Below are positions 45,453 through 55,940 of a stretch of 64,000 nt of DNA, in pieces. The notes below the pieces were generated by a model, which saw nothing but the letters and a program-made list of their open reading frames with translations, was not told where the DNA came from and made no database searches. Source of the stretch: Phialophora verrucosa (Eukaryota; Ascomycota; Eurotiomycetes; Chaetothyriales; Herpotrichiellaceae); contig MSED01000004.1 of the NCBI GenBank assembly GCA_002099365.1, forward strand, positions 2,728,001 to 2,792,000. Direction: 5' to 3'. Within the stretch, counting starts at the first letter, position 1; every line of letters begins with the position of its first letter. A program made the position numbers and the translations under genes.

Positions 45453-47645
45453 TCACATGAAGAAGTCTTGTGCCGTCGTCGGATCGATCAGTTCGAGGTT
45501 GCCATAGTCTAAGAAGTTGTCAAAGTCGTTTCTGTCATGCTGCTCAATCTTCATGGGAAGTTGCGATGTTTGCAAACCCCCTGAGGTATGAGGAGGCAAT
45601 TCTGAGAAGTCGAATGCCACAACATCAGCTGCAGGCGACGAGCTGGAATGTGATAGACCCGGGAGATCATGTTCACCGAAGCCAGACAGAGCTGTCGCCA
45701 CCATCGGTAGGGCATGGTCCATCGTAGGGAGATCTGGGAGCATATTCGACACATCAGTCAGCTCAGCAGGTGTCAGCTCGCGGTAGGAGGGGCTGGGTTT
45801 GTTGCCTGTTGAGTAGCCTGGGCTCTGTGGTGGTGTGAACGAAAATGTGTCAGGAGGGAAGCCCATCATCTGATCCATGCCCAAGGGATTGTGCTGTGGC
45901 ATGCCGAAGAGACTCATGGTCTCAAATGGCGAGCTGCCCCGGATGCTCAAATTGTCCATGGTCTCAGTCGGTGGTGAGCCCCAGCTAGAGATAGAACAGC
46001 TCGACGCCGAAGATGCATATTGGTCCTGCTGTGGCTCGGTGTTATTCTTCCTGGTCCGATTGGCTTTGTCAAGGCGCTCGTCCATATCTGGCCTGTGTTT
46101 CCTAGGCCGCCCTCGCTTGATAACCTTCTTGACAACACCGTCAAAAGCACCAATGCACATCCCTCTCTGTCGGTGCCTCGTCAGCGCGTCGTGACGAGCG
46201 AAGGAGTTTCCACAGAGACAGGGGTACGGCTTGCTACCAGTATGGATTTTCGCGTGTCGTTTCAGGTCATGGCCCCGGACAAAACACTTCTTGCAGTGGT
46301 CACACCTGAACTGGCGGTCACCAAGGTGAGTCTGTACGTGGGATTTGATGTTCTCTTTCCGACCGAATTTCTTGTTGCAGTCGTCAAACTTGCAAACCCA
46401 CTTGTTATCCACTGGATCTGGGCCCTCGATATATTGCGCGATGTCGTCAAGGGTGACGTTGGTCTCTTCGATCGATGCCTCGATACCAGGCTCCAGGTGT
46501 AGGTCCGAAATTGACATGCGGCGGGGTGAGAGCGCCGGCCTGGTGGGCGAAGCACTGCCTGCAGGTTCCTTCTTCGCTGAAAGGACTGGCATGGGCCTCT
46601 CTTCAAGCTTTGGTGCTTGAGCGTCGCCGGTATGATCTTTCACGGGACTCGATTCCACTTTGAGCTTTGTCGGCTCTGTTTGTTGACTTGCTGGTGGAGT
46701 CTGGGCTCGTCGACGGGCGTTAGGCACAGGCATCTCGGCCATTTCGAAAGCCGGCGCAATTGGGTTCGCAGGAAGCTCGAGCTTGAACTCTTCTTGTTCT
46801 ATGATTCCTTGCAAAGACCTGCCTCGGGCCATCGGCACCGGATATGGTGATTGGAGAGCAGGTGACGCTTGTAGTGAACGTGAGTATTGTGTTGACTGGT
46901 TATGTTGGCTGAAGGGGGGCGTAAGTGGAAATCGTGCTGATGATCAGTTAGATGGGCCATCAAATGGTTCGTCACCTGGTCAACACTCACCACTCTGAAT
47001 TTGTTGTGAAGGCGTGTGAGGTCGCAACTGGGTCTGTACCCGCAGATCTGGTTGCGACATCCTTCGGTTGTCAAAGGAGATTCCAGTACTTTGCTGGAAC
47101 TGGGGCCCCTGAGCGTCATGGAAATATCGAGGGCTATTCTCATCCATGAGGCCCATGGGCATCCCGGTCTGCATTGGCATGTTCATGTCGTTGAAATACT
47201 GGTGTGAATGCTGGAAGTCCATGCCAGGAGAGTTCTGGTGCATGATCGCATTCATAGTCATGTCGTCGTAGGGTGACGCTGGGATTGAATTTGATGCCAC
47301 TGGAAACATACCACAATCAGGAGAATTGGGTATGTTGACGTGCATGTTTTGTTGTTGGTGTTGCTGGCCCGGTCTTACTATTCTTTGCTGCTGCGCTTCC
47401 CGCAAAATCTGTTGTCCGTGGATTGATCCTAGGTTAGTCATACTTACCGTGCTGCCTTGGTGCTGTTTCCGGATGGGGCTTCGCTGTAAATCGAAGGATT
47501 GACCCCGTCTATGGAGATTGTGGCGTGGTTGTTGAGGCATGCTGGCGGAGACCTTCATGGCTTCGAAGGCTACAACCGGTGTCGAGTTCTGTCTCCGATG
47601 TAGCCTCTGTCGTTGCTGAAGAGATGAAGGTGGATTGGACATCAT
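45453..47645 (-). CDS. ACE2: Ace2/Swi5-type C2H2 zinc-finger transcription factor
   Basis: Two exons, 46991-47645 and 45453-46936 (712 residues); the 54-nt intron has GTGAGT and CAG ends with a CTGAT branch, and joining gives SGARFPLTPPFSQ. The N-terminus has conserved HRRQNSTP and HRRGQSFDLQRSP segments and a Gln-rich tract. Three zinc fingers follow: CKFDDCNKKFGRKENIKSH, CDHCKKCFVRGHDLKRH and the atypical CLCGNSFARHDALTRH. A basic KRGRPRKHRPD segment comes after them, exactly as in Swi5 and Ace2. In yeast Ace2 drives daughter-specific cell-separation genes; in Aspergillus fumigatus, Ace2 affects conidiation and pigmentation. It is not Crz1, whose fingers differ. Exon 1 contains an internal GTAAGT with a nearby CTAAC and CAG (39 nt, in frame) that probably stays in the mRNA. 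Confidence 0.9.
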
Positions 47646-48446
47646 GATAGGCGAGATGAGTTCGAAATGGTGTCTTGTCGAAGGGTTGGTCGTTGTTACA
47701 CTTGTCGAAATATGGATCCTTCAGTGGTTCGAGACTGCAGATGCAAAGGTTAGTCTCTGGAGGCATTCCTTCAGCGGTTTGTTGTATCCTGAACTCACCT
47801 CACGCAGCGCAATTGGCTGCGGACCGGGCAGCGGTCTTGTGTCTTGTAGTTTTCACCAGTCGCAGGGGATTCCTGGCGACTCTGTTTTTCAGAGAAGGGG
47901 CCCTCTCAGGGCAGATGTAGGCGGGAGGTCAGAACTGGGTCCTGAGAGGCTTCTCGGTTGACGTGTATGTAGGTCTTGGGGTTCTTTGGAGTTAAAGAGG
48001 CTTGTCTTGTGGGTTGGTATGGGGTGGTAGGGAGGATGGAACAGTTCAGTAGTGACTAGCAAGTGCAAGTAGTATTCAATTTCATCGTCACCAGTCGTTC
48101 ACTCGGAAAGCCCGGTACGTAAACAGAGGGTTGCACAGCAACGGAAAGAGCGACGGCGCTCCACGTGATTTTGGCGCAGATTAGATAAGATGGAAAATTT
48201 CTTGGCGAGGGGATTGAGGGAGTGGTAATCGCAATTGTGAAATCGGGCAACTGTGCCGAGAAGATGCCAAGAGAATTTTTCCGCACCAAGCGTTAGTAAT
48301 TCCTTCTTCGACGTTGTTACGCACCCTCTCCTGCTTAACAACCAACGATTTGCATCTCGAGAATTGAGGAAGACAGATCGCTGTCGAGGTCTGTTTCTCC
48401 TGTCAAAGGCCATCCATTCATGCTGACGTCCATCTCAGATTCAACG
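47646..48446. promoter_or_regulatory. Divergent promoter region of ACE2 and the ubiquitin-S27a gene
   Basis: 801 bp separate the start codons. A CCACGTGA sequence near 48161 is a possible bHLH (Cbf1-type) site. A CAG at 48435-48437, just before the S27a ATG, could be the acceptor of a 5' UTR intron, as is common in ribosomal protein genes. An in-frame ATG at 48420 would add nine residues to the S27a fusion. Confidence 0.4.
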
Positions 48447-48972
48447 ATGCATCAATTCTTCGTCCGCAATCTCGCGGGCAAGACTATTACCCTTGAGGCG
48501 GAATCTTCGGACACCATCGACAATGTCAAGTCCAAAATCCAAGGTACGTGGTATCGAGAAAGACTGCGCGCATCATTTCAGTCACTAACACTCCTCTCCA
48601 GCCAAGGAAAGAATACCTTCCGACCAGCAACGCCTGATCTTCGCCGGCAAGCAACTCGAAGACGGCCGCACGCTTTTGGACTACAACGTCCAGAAGGAGT
48701 CGACCATTCACCTGGTCCTCAGTCTCCGGGGCGGTGCCAAGAAGCGCAAGAAGAAGGTGTACACCACTCCGAAGAAGATCAAGCACAAGCGCAAGAAGAC
48801 AAAGTTGGCCGTGCTCAAGTACTACAAGGTCGACGGCGACGGCAAGATCGAGCGGTTGAGGCGCGAATGTCCCGCCAAGGAGTGCGGTGCCGGTGTTTTC
48901 ATGGCGGCTATGCACAACCGACAGTACTGTGGAAAATGCCACTTGACTTATGTCTTCGACGAGTCCAAGTAG
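48447..48972 (+). CDS. UBI3: Ubiquitin-like/40S ribosomal protein S27a (eS31) fusion with a divergent ubiquitin moiety
   Basis: Two exons, 48447-48543 and 48602-48972 (155 residues). The 58-nt intron has a GTACGT donor and CAG acceptor and interrupts the ubiquitin fold after KSKIQ. The C-terminal half, starting AKKRKKKVYTTPKK after the LRGG cleavage site, is canonical S27a with its zinc-binding cysteines (CPAKECGAG and CGKCH). The N-terminal half is ubiquitin-like but unusual: it starts MHQFFVRNLAGKT instead of MQIFVKTLTGKT (one residue longer), and K6 is Arg, D32 Ala, G35 Arg, P38 Ser and R72 Ser by canonical numbering. The other six lysines, the I44/V70 patch and the terminal Gly-Gly are kept. 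The fusion should still be cut to release S27a for the 40S subunit; whether the released moiety can act as ubiquitin is doubtful. See findings. Confidence 0.93.
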
Positions 48973-49384
48973 ATTGGAGGAATGCCGGCAAATGCGTGAT
49001 GAGCTCCGAGACGAGACAAGCCTAAGAGCTCAATCTCCAACAGTGCCGGGTGAATGCAAATAGCAGGCAGCATCCGAATGACAAATCAGACCATGAACCG
49101 TGGAGTGTCACACCTCTGTCTTCTCCGCATGTTGGTTGACTTGGTTGAGTCGCTAGGTTTCTTCACAATTTTCTACTGCGCGGCTTTGCTCCCACGGGAG
49201 CAAGATTAGTAGCTGCGTAGCATTAAATGCTGACCAATCGCTCCACCCCACATCCACACTCACACGCGTTATCGATAGTGCATTGTTTACGGTCCTCAAA
49301 TCCAGACTCCAACTGAGTTTGAGCATTTGTGCTCAAGAAAGCAAACGGAAACAAAGACACGCAGCGTTCTGACTCAAAGGCACC
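48973..49384. other. Intergenic region between S27a and MIS14
   Basis: 0.41 kb of 3' and 5' flanking sequence in tandem orientation. No further gene or clear promoter element was seen. Confidence 0.35.
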
Positions 49385-50308
49385 ATGGAAGTAGAATCAA
49401 CGCTCCACCCCCGTCCCCTGCCGGACTCTCACCACCGCAAGATCGAATTGCAATCCGCCCAAGACCTCACCTATCTGCAATCCAACCTGATCGCTTCTGC
49501 GCGCCAGAGACTCGACTTACATTTCCCTCCTTCCGCTGCGCAACAACAGCCAAGGAAACCACACCCCGCGACGGTAATATCGCTTGACGGGGTAAAACCC
49601 GCGGCGCAAGAATCACAACAACAACAACAAGTGTCTTCGAACTACAACGGAGAAGATATTGAGGGGCAGGAGGACCCCATGCGCGCCTCTGTCCGTGCCT
49701 ACGTGGACGCTTTCATCTCGCGCATCTACACCTCGGCCTCTCACTCCATCACCGTCAACGGCCTGGACGTGACATCTCTCCCGCCGACGACCTTGACCAC
49801 TAAACATCCTGCCCCCGTCTCGGCCACCGACACGTCTGGCTCGAGTAGGCCGAAGGAAGAAAAAGAAGGCGTGGATTTTAGTTACGAGGCACATGATACG
49901 CGCCTCCAGAAAAAAGTTGCCGATCTGTATGCCGAGTTGGAAAGTTTGACAGTACAGGTTGGGCAGTTGAGACGGGTGGCGCCAAAACAGGGGGCCGAGG
50001 CGTTCGGGCAACTGTCCAACGAGATAATGGAGGGGGAAGATGAGGACTTCGAGAGGGTAGTGGCTAAACTCAAGCACCAAGCGGCGGAAAGTGGCGGCAT
50101 AGGTGTATTGACGTTGAATCCAATGCCCGATGGGTGGTTCGAGGATCGCAGGGCGATGTATGAGCGCGGGACGAATGAACTTGCGGCTCTTGCTGGGTTG
50201 GCAGGTCGGCGTGAGGACGCGTCCGCCTCTACTGGCAATGGGCCGAGTCTAACAGAGACAGTGGGCAGAGTCCAGCGGGCAAGAACTGTGGCTATGGAGT
50301 TCGAGTGA
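49385..50308 (+). CDS. MIS14: Kinetochore protein Mis14/NSL1 (Mis12 complex)
   Basis: Single-exon gene for 307 residues. The start region HHRKIELQSAQDLTYLQSNL and the following SARQRLDLHFPP are typical of fungal Mis14. The middle segment with VRAYVDAFISRIYTSASHSI and VNGLDV is also typical. The C-terminal half has a coiled coil (RLQKKVADLYAELESLTVQV) and the segment around AAKL/KHQAAESGG. Mis14/Nsl1 is one of four subunits of the Mis12 complex, which links centromeric chromatin to the Ndc80 microtubule-binding complex. A Gln-rich run (about residues 75-85) and a Ser/Thr/Pro linker (about 135-160) are low-complexity. The ATG at 49385 gives the usual N-terminus, so no intron is required. Confidence 0.82.
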   Translation: MEVESTLHPRPLPDSHHRKIELQSAQDLTYLQSNLIASARQRLDLHFPPSAAQQQPRKPHPATVISLDGVKPAAQESQQQQQVSSNYNGEDIEGQEDPMRASVRAYVDAFISRIYTSASHSITVNGLDVTSLPPTTLTTKHPAPVSATDTSGSSRPKEEKEGVDFSYEAHDTRLQKKVADLYAELESLTVQVGQLRRVAPKQGAEAFGQLSNEIMEGEDEDFERVVAKLKHQAAESGGIGVLTLNPMPDGWFEDRRAMYERGTNELAALAGLAGRREDASASTGNGPSLTETVGRVQRARTVAMEFE

Positions 50309-51075
50309 GACGCAAACGGGACTACGATGAGCCTATCGACGACGGCAAATATTGTTGTGCGAAGGCATCGAGTAGGCGAATGCAACCGCTGCGATGGACG
50401 ATATTACCCCCTGGCAAAAACAAGAAAAGGCCAGGAAGAGTTGGCGACATCACGTTGCCCTCCGGGGTACGGCTCCTCTTGCAGCGAGAACGTCGGCTGA
50501 AGCAGGACCGGCGGTGTGTGCCCACAAGGTCGCTGCTCCCAATTGATAACGAAAATCACAAGGCTGGTCGCCAGAGCGGCCTGAGGGTGGACCTTGTCAA
50601 CCCGGTGTGCGTTCCGCGGGAAGCAAGACCGACCTCTCCTTCTATGTCTGGCAGTGGATTGGAACCTACCGGTGCCGATCTGGACGGGCTGCAGGGGCAC
50701 TGTATGCAATTGGGTATCAGTGCCAGTGGCTCTGTAGCTTCCGACGTACGGACAATATCACTTTCTACCAACATCTCTCCCAGCGGCTTGTCTAAGCGAA
50801 ACACGTGTGTGGGGCTGCTTGGAGGGATCCGTTGCAGGCAACGGGATAATTTGCGACCACATGCACACTGGTAGCGATCGGATAGAGTCCTTGCGGGCAA
50901 TCCCTTCAGGAGCTAATCCATTTGGTCTATGTTCATGCGAGCCAACAACGGCGTCCGTCCCATGGCATCGGACCTAAGCCTTCTGTTTCTTCGACCTACA
51001 GATACATCGAGATCTTTTCGATGTCTTCCTCGCCTCTTGGTGGTTTGGGGCAACTGGGCCTTCTGGGGAATGCTC
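50309..51075. other. Convergent intergenic region
   Basis: 0.77 kb between the 3' ends of MIS14 (+) and SEC14 (-). Open frames on both strands have no motifs. Confidence 0.35.
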
Positions 51076-52290
51076 CTAGTTCAACCCTGACCCTGCTGTC
51101 CCGAACCCTGTTGCCTGTGCATCTTCCAAGGGCAACTTCGGTCCTTCAGACGGAACGTTTTCGGCTTGCGCAGGTGCAGAAGCTGGAGCGGGTTCGGGTT
51201 TTGTCACTGGATCCTGAGCGCCACCACCTGGAGCAGGTTGGACCGTGTTGTTGGCTTCCTCACCGGTGACCGGATCGGTTCTCGCCCATTTCGGTGGCTT
51301 TGCATAGGCAGGATCTTGCCAGGGACCTTCATCGCTGAATTGACATCCCCCTTCGCATTCGCAGGTGCCGCCGAACTCCTTGGGAAGGTTTTCTGCGGGA
51401 ACCTGGGCGAGTAATTCCTTTTGGTAACCTGAGCCGAGGACGTGAATTTTGGCGACGGTGATGGGGTCGAGGAAGGATTTGACGAAGCTGAAGACGCTGC
51501 TGAAACCCCATGGGGCGTTGATGATGTACAGCTTGCCCAGTCGCTCCGGATAGTAGTCCTGCGAGATGGCGCTGACAGATTTGAGGTAGCCGTAGACCGA
51601 GGGAATTCTGCCTACACCGACACCCTTCATGTCCATGATGGTGCAGCATGTCTCGAGGAGCTTGCCTGCCTTCCGCGAGCAAGCGGGCAGGCGTGGGTCG
51701 GCAACTTTCTCGTACTCAACAACTAGGTTCTGAACCATGCGCTCGGCAGTAGAGATTTTGTACATGGCGTTCAAGTCAATCTTGCCATACTGTTCAATAT
51801 AGACAGGGCGACCGTCCTGCAGCGCCGTCAGCAATCCTGGCAACCCTTTCTTCCATTCTAATATTTTCCCACCTTGTCCGTCTTGTGATAATACTGCGGG
51901 TAGTATTCAAACATTTGCGCCCGTTCTTTGTAGTCAAAGGTCCGAACCAGGTCGTCGGTGCCGAACTCTTTCCGCCATTGCTCGTTCTTGATAAACCTGT
52001 AGCTCCGTCAGTGCCTTGACGCGACGGGACTGTGAGTGAGCGCACATTGCTTTGGCATGCTCGACATTGAACTTGCGCGCTCTCAAGAAGCGTAGCAATG
52101 TCAAGGTGTCCAATCGGGCCGTGTAGCCTTCCCTTTCGAGAAGGGCTCGCAGCTGGTGGACTTGGGCATCTTGTTCTTTGGTGGTGTGGCCGGGATGACC
52201 TGACTGATTCTCTGGAGCGGTGGTAGGGAAGTCGTAGTCGTCATATTTGGGATCCAGGTCCATATGGGGATTTTCTCCTGTCGTCGACAT
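51076..52290 (-). CDS. SEC14: SEC14-family phosphatidylinositol/phosphatidylcholine transfer protein
   Basis: Three exons on the minus strand: 52046-52290, 51873-51996 and 51076-51816 (369 residues). The introns are 49 and 56 nt, the second with a GCTGAC branch, and phases agree to give KAMFIKNEQW and KTDKDGRPVYIEQYGKID. The CRAL-TRIO N-terminal domain (TLLRFLRARKFNVEHA) is followed by the lipid-binding domain with DPRLPACSRKAG, LETCCTIMDMKGVGVG, YYPERLGKLYIINAPWGF and LPKEFGGTCECEGGC. Sec14 exchanges PI and PC and sets the lipid balance for Golgi secretion. The C-terminus carries an extra Pro/Ala-rich tail of about 70 residues compared with yeast Sec14 (304 residues). Start choice is supported by the PKYDDYDFPT lead-in. 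Confidence 0.92.
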
Positions 52291-52973
52291 GATGGGGGAG
52301 TGCGAGGCACGAATTCGTGGCGGTCAGAATGTGCTTTGTGTAGAGACGCTCCTGACCAGGGAAAAGGATCAGGCTGTGGCAATAAAACAAAGTAAGAGCC
52401 CACTGCACAGTCACAGGCTCAGGTCTAACTCTTATTATGAATCAAGAATGCGAGAGCAGCAATAGCCAGCAATAGTAGGGATATGAAAGCACGGCGCAGG
52501 TGTGAGGTCGTTGATTTGTCCCTCCAGGCGTATGACGTACCCACACTTGCTGCCCTTCGTGCCCTTACTCGTACAAAAATCAACGTCAACAACAATTTTC
52601 CCTACAGCCAGTGACATCTTCCAGGCATCGGCACCGGCAGAGTGAAATGTCCAGACTTGCTTGGCACTGGAACCCAGCAGCCCTTGAGCGTTAAGATCCG
52701 CGAGTTTCTCCAGAATTTCAACTGACCATTCACAAGTCCCGAATGTGACTCACGTCCTGTTCAAAAACAGATTTCATGCAAGGCTGGATTCACGCATGGG
52801 ACTATCCTCCATTGTTGCTCGGCAAATTCATTCACGAGATCACTCAGCAGAGACACCATCCGGCCTAGACTATGCGACTGCAGCGCGCCGAAGTTGCCGT
52901 GACCCAAATTGTTGCGCACGCTCAGACATAACAGCCGCCAAGCCCGTCCCAAGCTGCGTCACGAAAATCCAAG
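52291..52973. other. Divergent intergenic region of SEC14 and the eIF2B-epsilon gene
   Basis: 0.68 kb that must hold both promoters. No clear TATA box or gene was seen. Confidence 0.35.
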
Positions 52974-55025
52974 ATGGCGCCCAGAACCCAGAAGGCTGCT
53001 GGTGGCAAAGGGAGATCGGGCGACGACAACAAGGAGGATCCCCTCCAAGCAGTAATTGTTGCCGACACATTTGAGACCAGATTCGCACCATTCACATTGG
53101 AGAGACCGCGATGTCTGCTGACGCTGGCCAACACCCCTCTGATCGAGTACACCCTCGAGTATCTGGCAAGCGCTGGGGTTCAGGTAGTCTACATCTATGC
53201 TGGCGCGCATGTGGACCAAGTGGAAACCTATATCGAGGCCTCCCGGTGGAAGTCACACAAGTCTCCTTTCGAGAGCGTAACATTTCTCCGCTGCCTCGCA
53301 AGCTCGGTCGGCGACGTCATGAGGGATCTAGACCAGAAACATTTGATGGTCGGTGATTTTCTCGTCGTCAGTGGTGATATTATCTCAAATTTCCCCATCT
53401 ACAAAGCTCTGCGACAACACAAGATCCGCAGAGAAAAGGACAAGAATGCCATCATGACCATGATATTGAGGGAGGCCGAAGCAGGAATCCACGACCATAG
53501 TGGTGGTGTCGTACCAACATTCGTACTGGACCCGACCAAGGACAGATGTCTACATTACGAAGAGGCGTTCCCAGGCACGCAATTCACATCGCATATTGAC
53601 CCAGAACTCCTGAAGACCCCAGAGCTCGAGATCCGACAGGACCTTGTTGACTGCCGAATCGATATATGCACACCGGATGTGCTCAGCCTGTGGTCAGATA
53701 ACTTCGACAATCAAACGCCGCGCAAGGACTTTCTTTTTGGTGTACTCAAGGACTGGGAACTGAATGGAAAGACTATTCACACATACATCGTTCAAGAAGA
53801 GTACGCTGCTCGAGTTGCCGACTTCTGGTCGTACAATATCATCTCACAGGACTTGAAAGCGGGCGTTGTCACATCAATAGCGGTCGAAAACAACGCTTTC
53901 GGCACCACGCACTACCGCCGCTCTCAGAACGGTGTCATTGTGGATGGACAGGTGATTGCAGCAAGGCAGACGAAGCTTGACCAGGGCTCCATTGTTGGGC
54001 CGGAAGCCTCTATTGGGCGGGGATCAGAGATCAGAAACAGCGTGCTCGGCGAACGATGCCATATCGGCAAGAATACGAAAATTGACAACGCCTACATTTG
54101 GGACGATGTCTCTATCGGCAACAACGTAAAGATTTCCCGGGCGATTGTCGGGAACGAAGCCTTCATCGGGGATAACTCTGTCATCGAGGAAGGTAGCTTG
54201 ATCTCCTTCGGCGTTAGGATCGCCCCAGGCACGACCATCAGAACCGGTTCGAGAATATGTCGAACTCAGCCAGGAATGGACCGTGACTTGAAGAATGACG
54301 CCTTGATAGTCGGCGATGTAGGAGAGGGCCAAGCGTATGCCGACGACGAAGAGGACTACCTGAGTTCAAGATTATCAAGACTGATATATCAAAGGCCGGA
54401 GTTCGCAGATTCGATTTCGACCTTGGAGTCAGATCTTTCTTCTGAAGAGGTCTCATCGTTAGGCGGTTCCAGAAGTCAGAGCTTCGGAGATGAGTCTACG
54501 GACCGATTCCAACATGACACTGTTGCCATCCTGGTCCAACGAATGCAGGATGGAAAGCACGCGGATGACATGCTCAGTGAACTAATGGGTCTTCGATTTA
54601 GCGGAGGCGCAGACGAGACACAAGTCCGCAAGGCCGTTGCCGTCGCGCTGATGAAATATATCCACAGCGAAATCGAGAATGGAATGTCCGCCGCCGATGC
54701 GACCAGAAGAACCCTGACTGCATACAATACGCTTATCCGAAGAAAGGGGGCAGAGCAAACGGCCGATGAGCAAGCGGCGTTCTTGCTTGATGCACAGAGA
54801 GATTTGACGCGGAGGAAAGATGGCGGCAAGACGCTTCTGTTCGTGGTCAAGGACCTCTATGACCTTGAGGTCTTTTCTGAGGAAGCCTTCACCGATTGGT
54901 GGGCCGACGAGAGGTCGAGTAGCGAGCCTGAAATGGCGGAAGTGAGGAAACCAACCTCACAATTCATCGAGTGGCTTGAAAATGCCGAGAGCGAGAGTGA
55001 GGATGAAGAAGACGATGAGGAGTAA
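52974..55025 (+). CDS. GCD6: Translation initiation factor eIF2B epsilon subunit
   Basis: Single-exon gene for 683 residues, the catalytic subunit of the guanine nucleotide exchange factor for eIF2. The N-terminal nucleotidyltransferase-like domain starts DPLQAVIVADTFETRFAPFT and continues with PRCLLTLANTPLIEYTLEYL. A left-handed beta-helix follows with hexapeptide repeats (residues about 335-430, for example IVGPEASIGRGSEI and IGDNSVIEEGSLI). The C-terminal W2/HEAT domain (about 500-683) ends in an acidic cluster (ESESEDEEDDEE) expected to bind the eIF2-beta lysine stretch. Order and length match yeast Gcd6 (712 residues). The ATG at 52974 precedes a short basic leader. Activity would be controlled by eIF2-alpha phosphorylation (family knowledge). 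Confidence 0.95.
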   Translation: MAPRTQKAAGGKGRSGDDNKEDPLQAVIVADTFETRFAPFTLERPRCLLTLANTPLIEYTLEYLASAGVQVVYIYAGAHVDQVETYIEASRWKSHKSPFESVTFLRCLASSVGDVMRDLDQKHLMVGDFLVVSGDIISNFPIYKALRQHKIRREKDKNAIMTMILREAEAGIHDHSGGVVPTFVLDPTKDRCLHYEEAFPGTQFTSHIDPELLKTPELEIRQDLVDCRIDICTPDVLSLWSDNFDNQTPRKDFLFGVLKDWELNGKTIHTYIVQEEYAARVADFWSYNIISQDLKAGVVTSIAVENNAFGTTHYRRSQNGVIVDGQVIAARQTKLDQGSIVGPEASIGRGSEIRNSVLGERCHIGKNTKIDNAYIWDDVSIGNNVKISRAIVGNEAFIGDNSVIEEGSLISFGVRIAPGTTIRTGSRICRTQPGMDRDLKNDALIVGDVGEGQAYADDEEDYLSSRLSRLIYQRPEFADSISTLESDLSSEEVSSLGGSRSQSFGDESTDRFQHDTVAILVQRMQDGKHADDMLSELMGLRFSGGADETQVRKAVAVALMKYIHSEIENGMSAADATRRTLTAYNTLIRRKGAEQTADEQAAFLLDAQRDLTRRKDGGKTLLFVVKDLYDLEVFSEEAFTDWWADERSSSEPEMAEVRKPTSQFIEWLENAESESEDEEDDEE

Positions 55026-55940
55026 GCGCTGCTATGGAGCGTGAGTGGTCACGGAACTTTGAAGCCGTCCCAGGAATCGACCCCCTCCGGCTCGGCTTTC
55101 GAACGGGATGGGCCTTCTGGCAGCCTTGGGAACCAGCCTCGCGACCGCCAACCAACGTCCCCGCGTCCATAGAACATTCCGGGGCGTCTTAGGAATACGA
55201 GATGGAAGCACATCGTCATGACGCGAAGGCGTTGCGGCGGTAGGGTCCGGATTGACGGGCAGGGCAACAGAAGCAAAGAAGTTGGCTTTGATGATGCAGT
55301 CAGAAAGCCGCAGGGGGACCATGGGCGACAGTCACGTGGGTGCAGTATGACGATAGAGTGCCTGAACATGCCAGCACCCAGTACGAGTAGATTTCGCCGG
55401 GCCTAATGAGTGGCGGCACGCCACCTGCAAACTTGGACTTGAAGCCTCGTTGGATGCTGCCCGCGCCGTGCCACTTAACCGCTCAGCGCCTCGCTGTGAG
55501 CGCCTTGCCCCGGAGTGCCACCCAAACTGCGTTTTGACTCCTTGTAAAACTGGACGGTCCGTTTCGTTCGTTTGTCAACTCGAGACGCTCTCTCCATTTG
55601 GAGGTCCCGTATCTTGACGTCTATAGGGTCTGTCCATGCCTCGCTGATTGTCGAATACAACCAGCTGTCGTTATCCTCTCTACAGTGTACATTGATTTGT
55701 CTCAACACCCAGTCACCTGCTTCTCCGAACATCCCCTCACTAGCAGCCTGTTGTCTCGTCCGGAGACGCAGCTGCCTTATCCAAGTCATCACGACTCCTC
55801 AGTCGAGGAAACGCAAGGTTGAGGAGTGCGTCACTGACGCGTCGAGGCACGATCCCGCAAAAGCCCGCAAGACGTATACACTCCCTGCGCAAGGCCCGTC
55901 TACTCCCATCACCGAGCACGGCTCGCCGTCCCTCAAGGCC
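55026..55940. other. Intergenic region before the Ariadne ligase gene
   Basis: 0.92 kb in tandem orientation. There is one TACGAGTA at 55382-55389. The Ariadne frame stays open upstream to 55572, but that extension lacks conserved sequence and is judged to be leader. Confidence 0.4.

Noticed and set aside
45453..47645. First thought of as Crz1 (calcineurin-responsive factor)
   Set aside because: The zinc fingers and the KRGRPRK segment fit Swi5/Ace2. The Crz1 fingers have different spacing and sequence.
55572..55940. In-frame upstream extension of the Ariadne ligase
   Set aside because: The frame is open, but the sequence is not family-like, and the acidic MDSEDDF start is the usual N-terminus. 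Kept as leader sequence.
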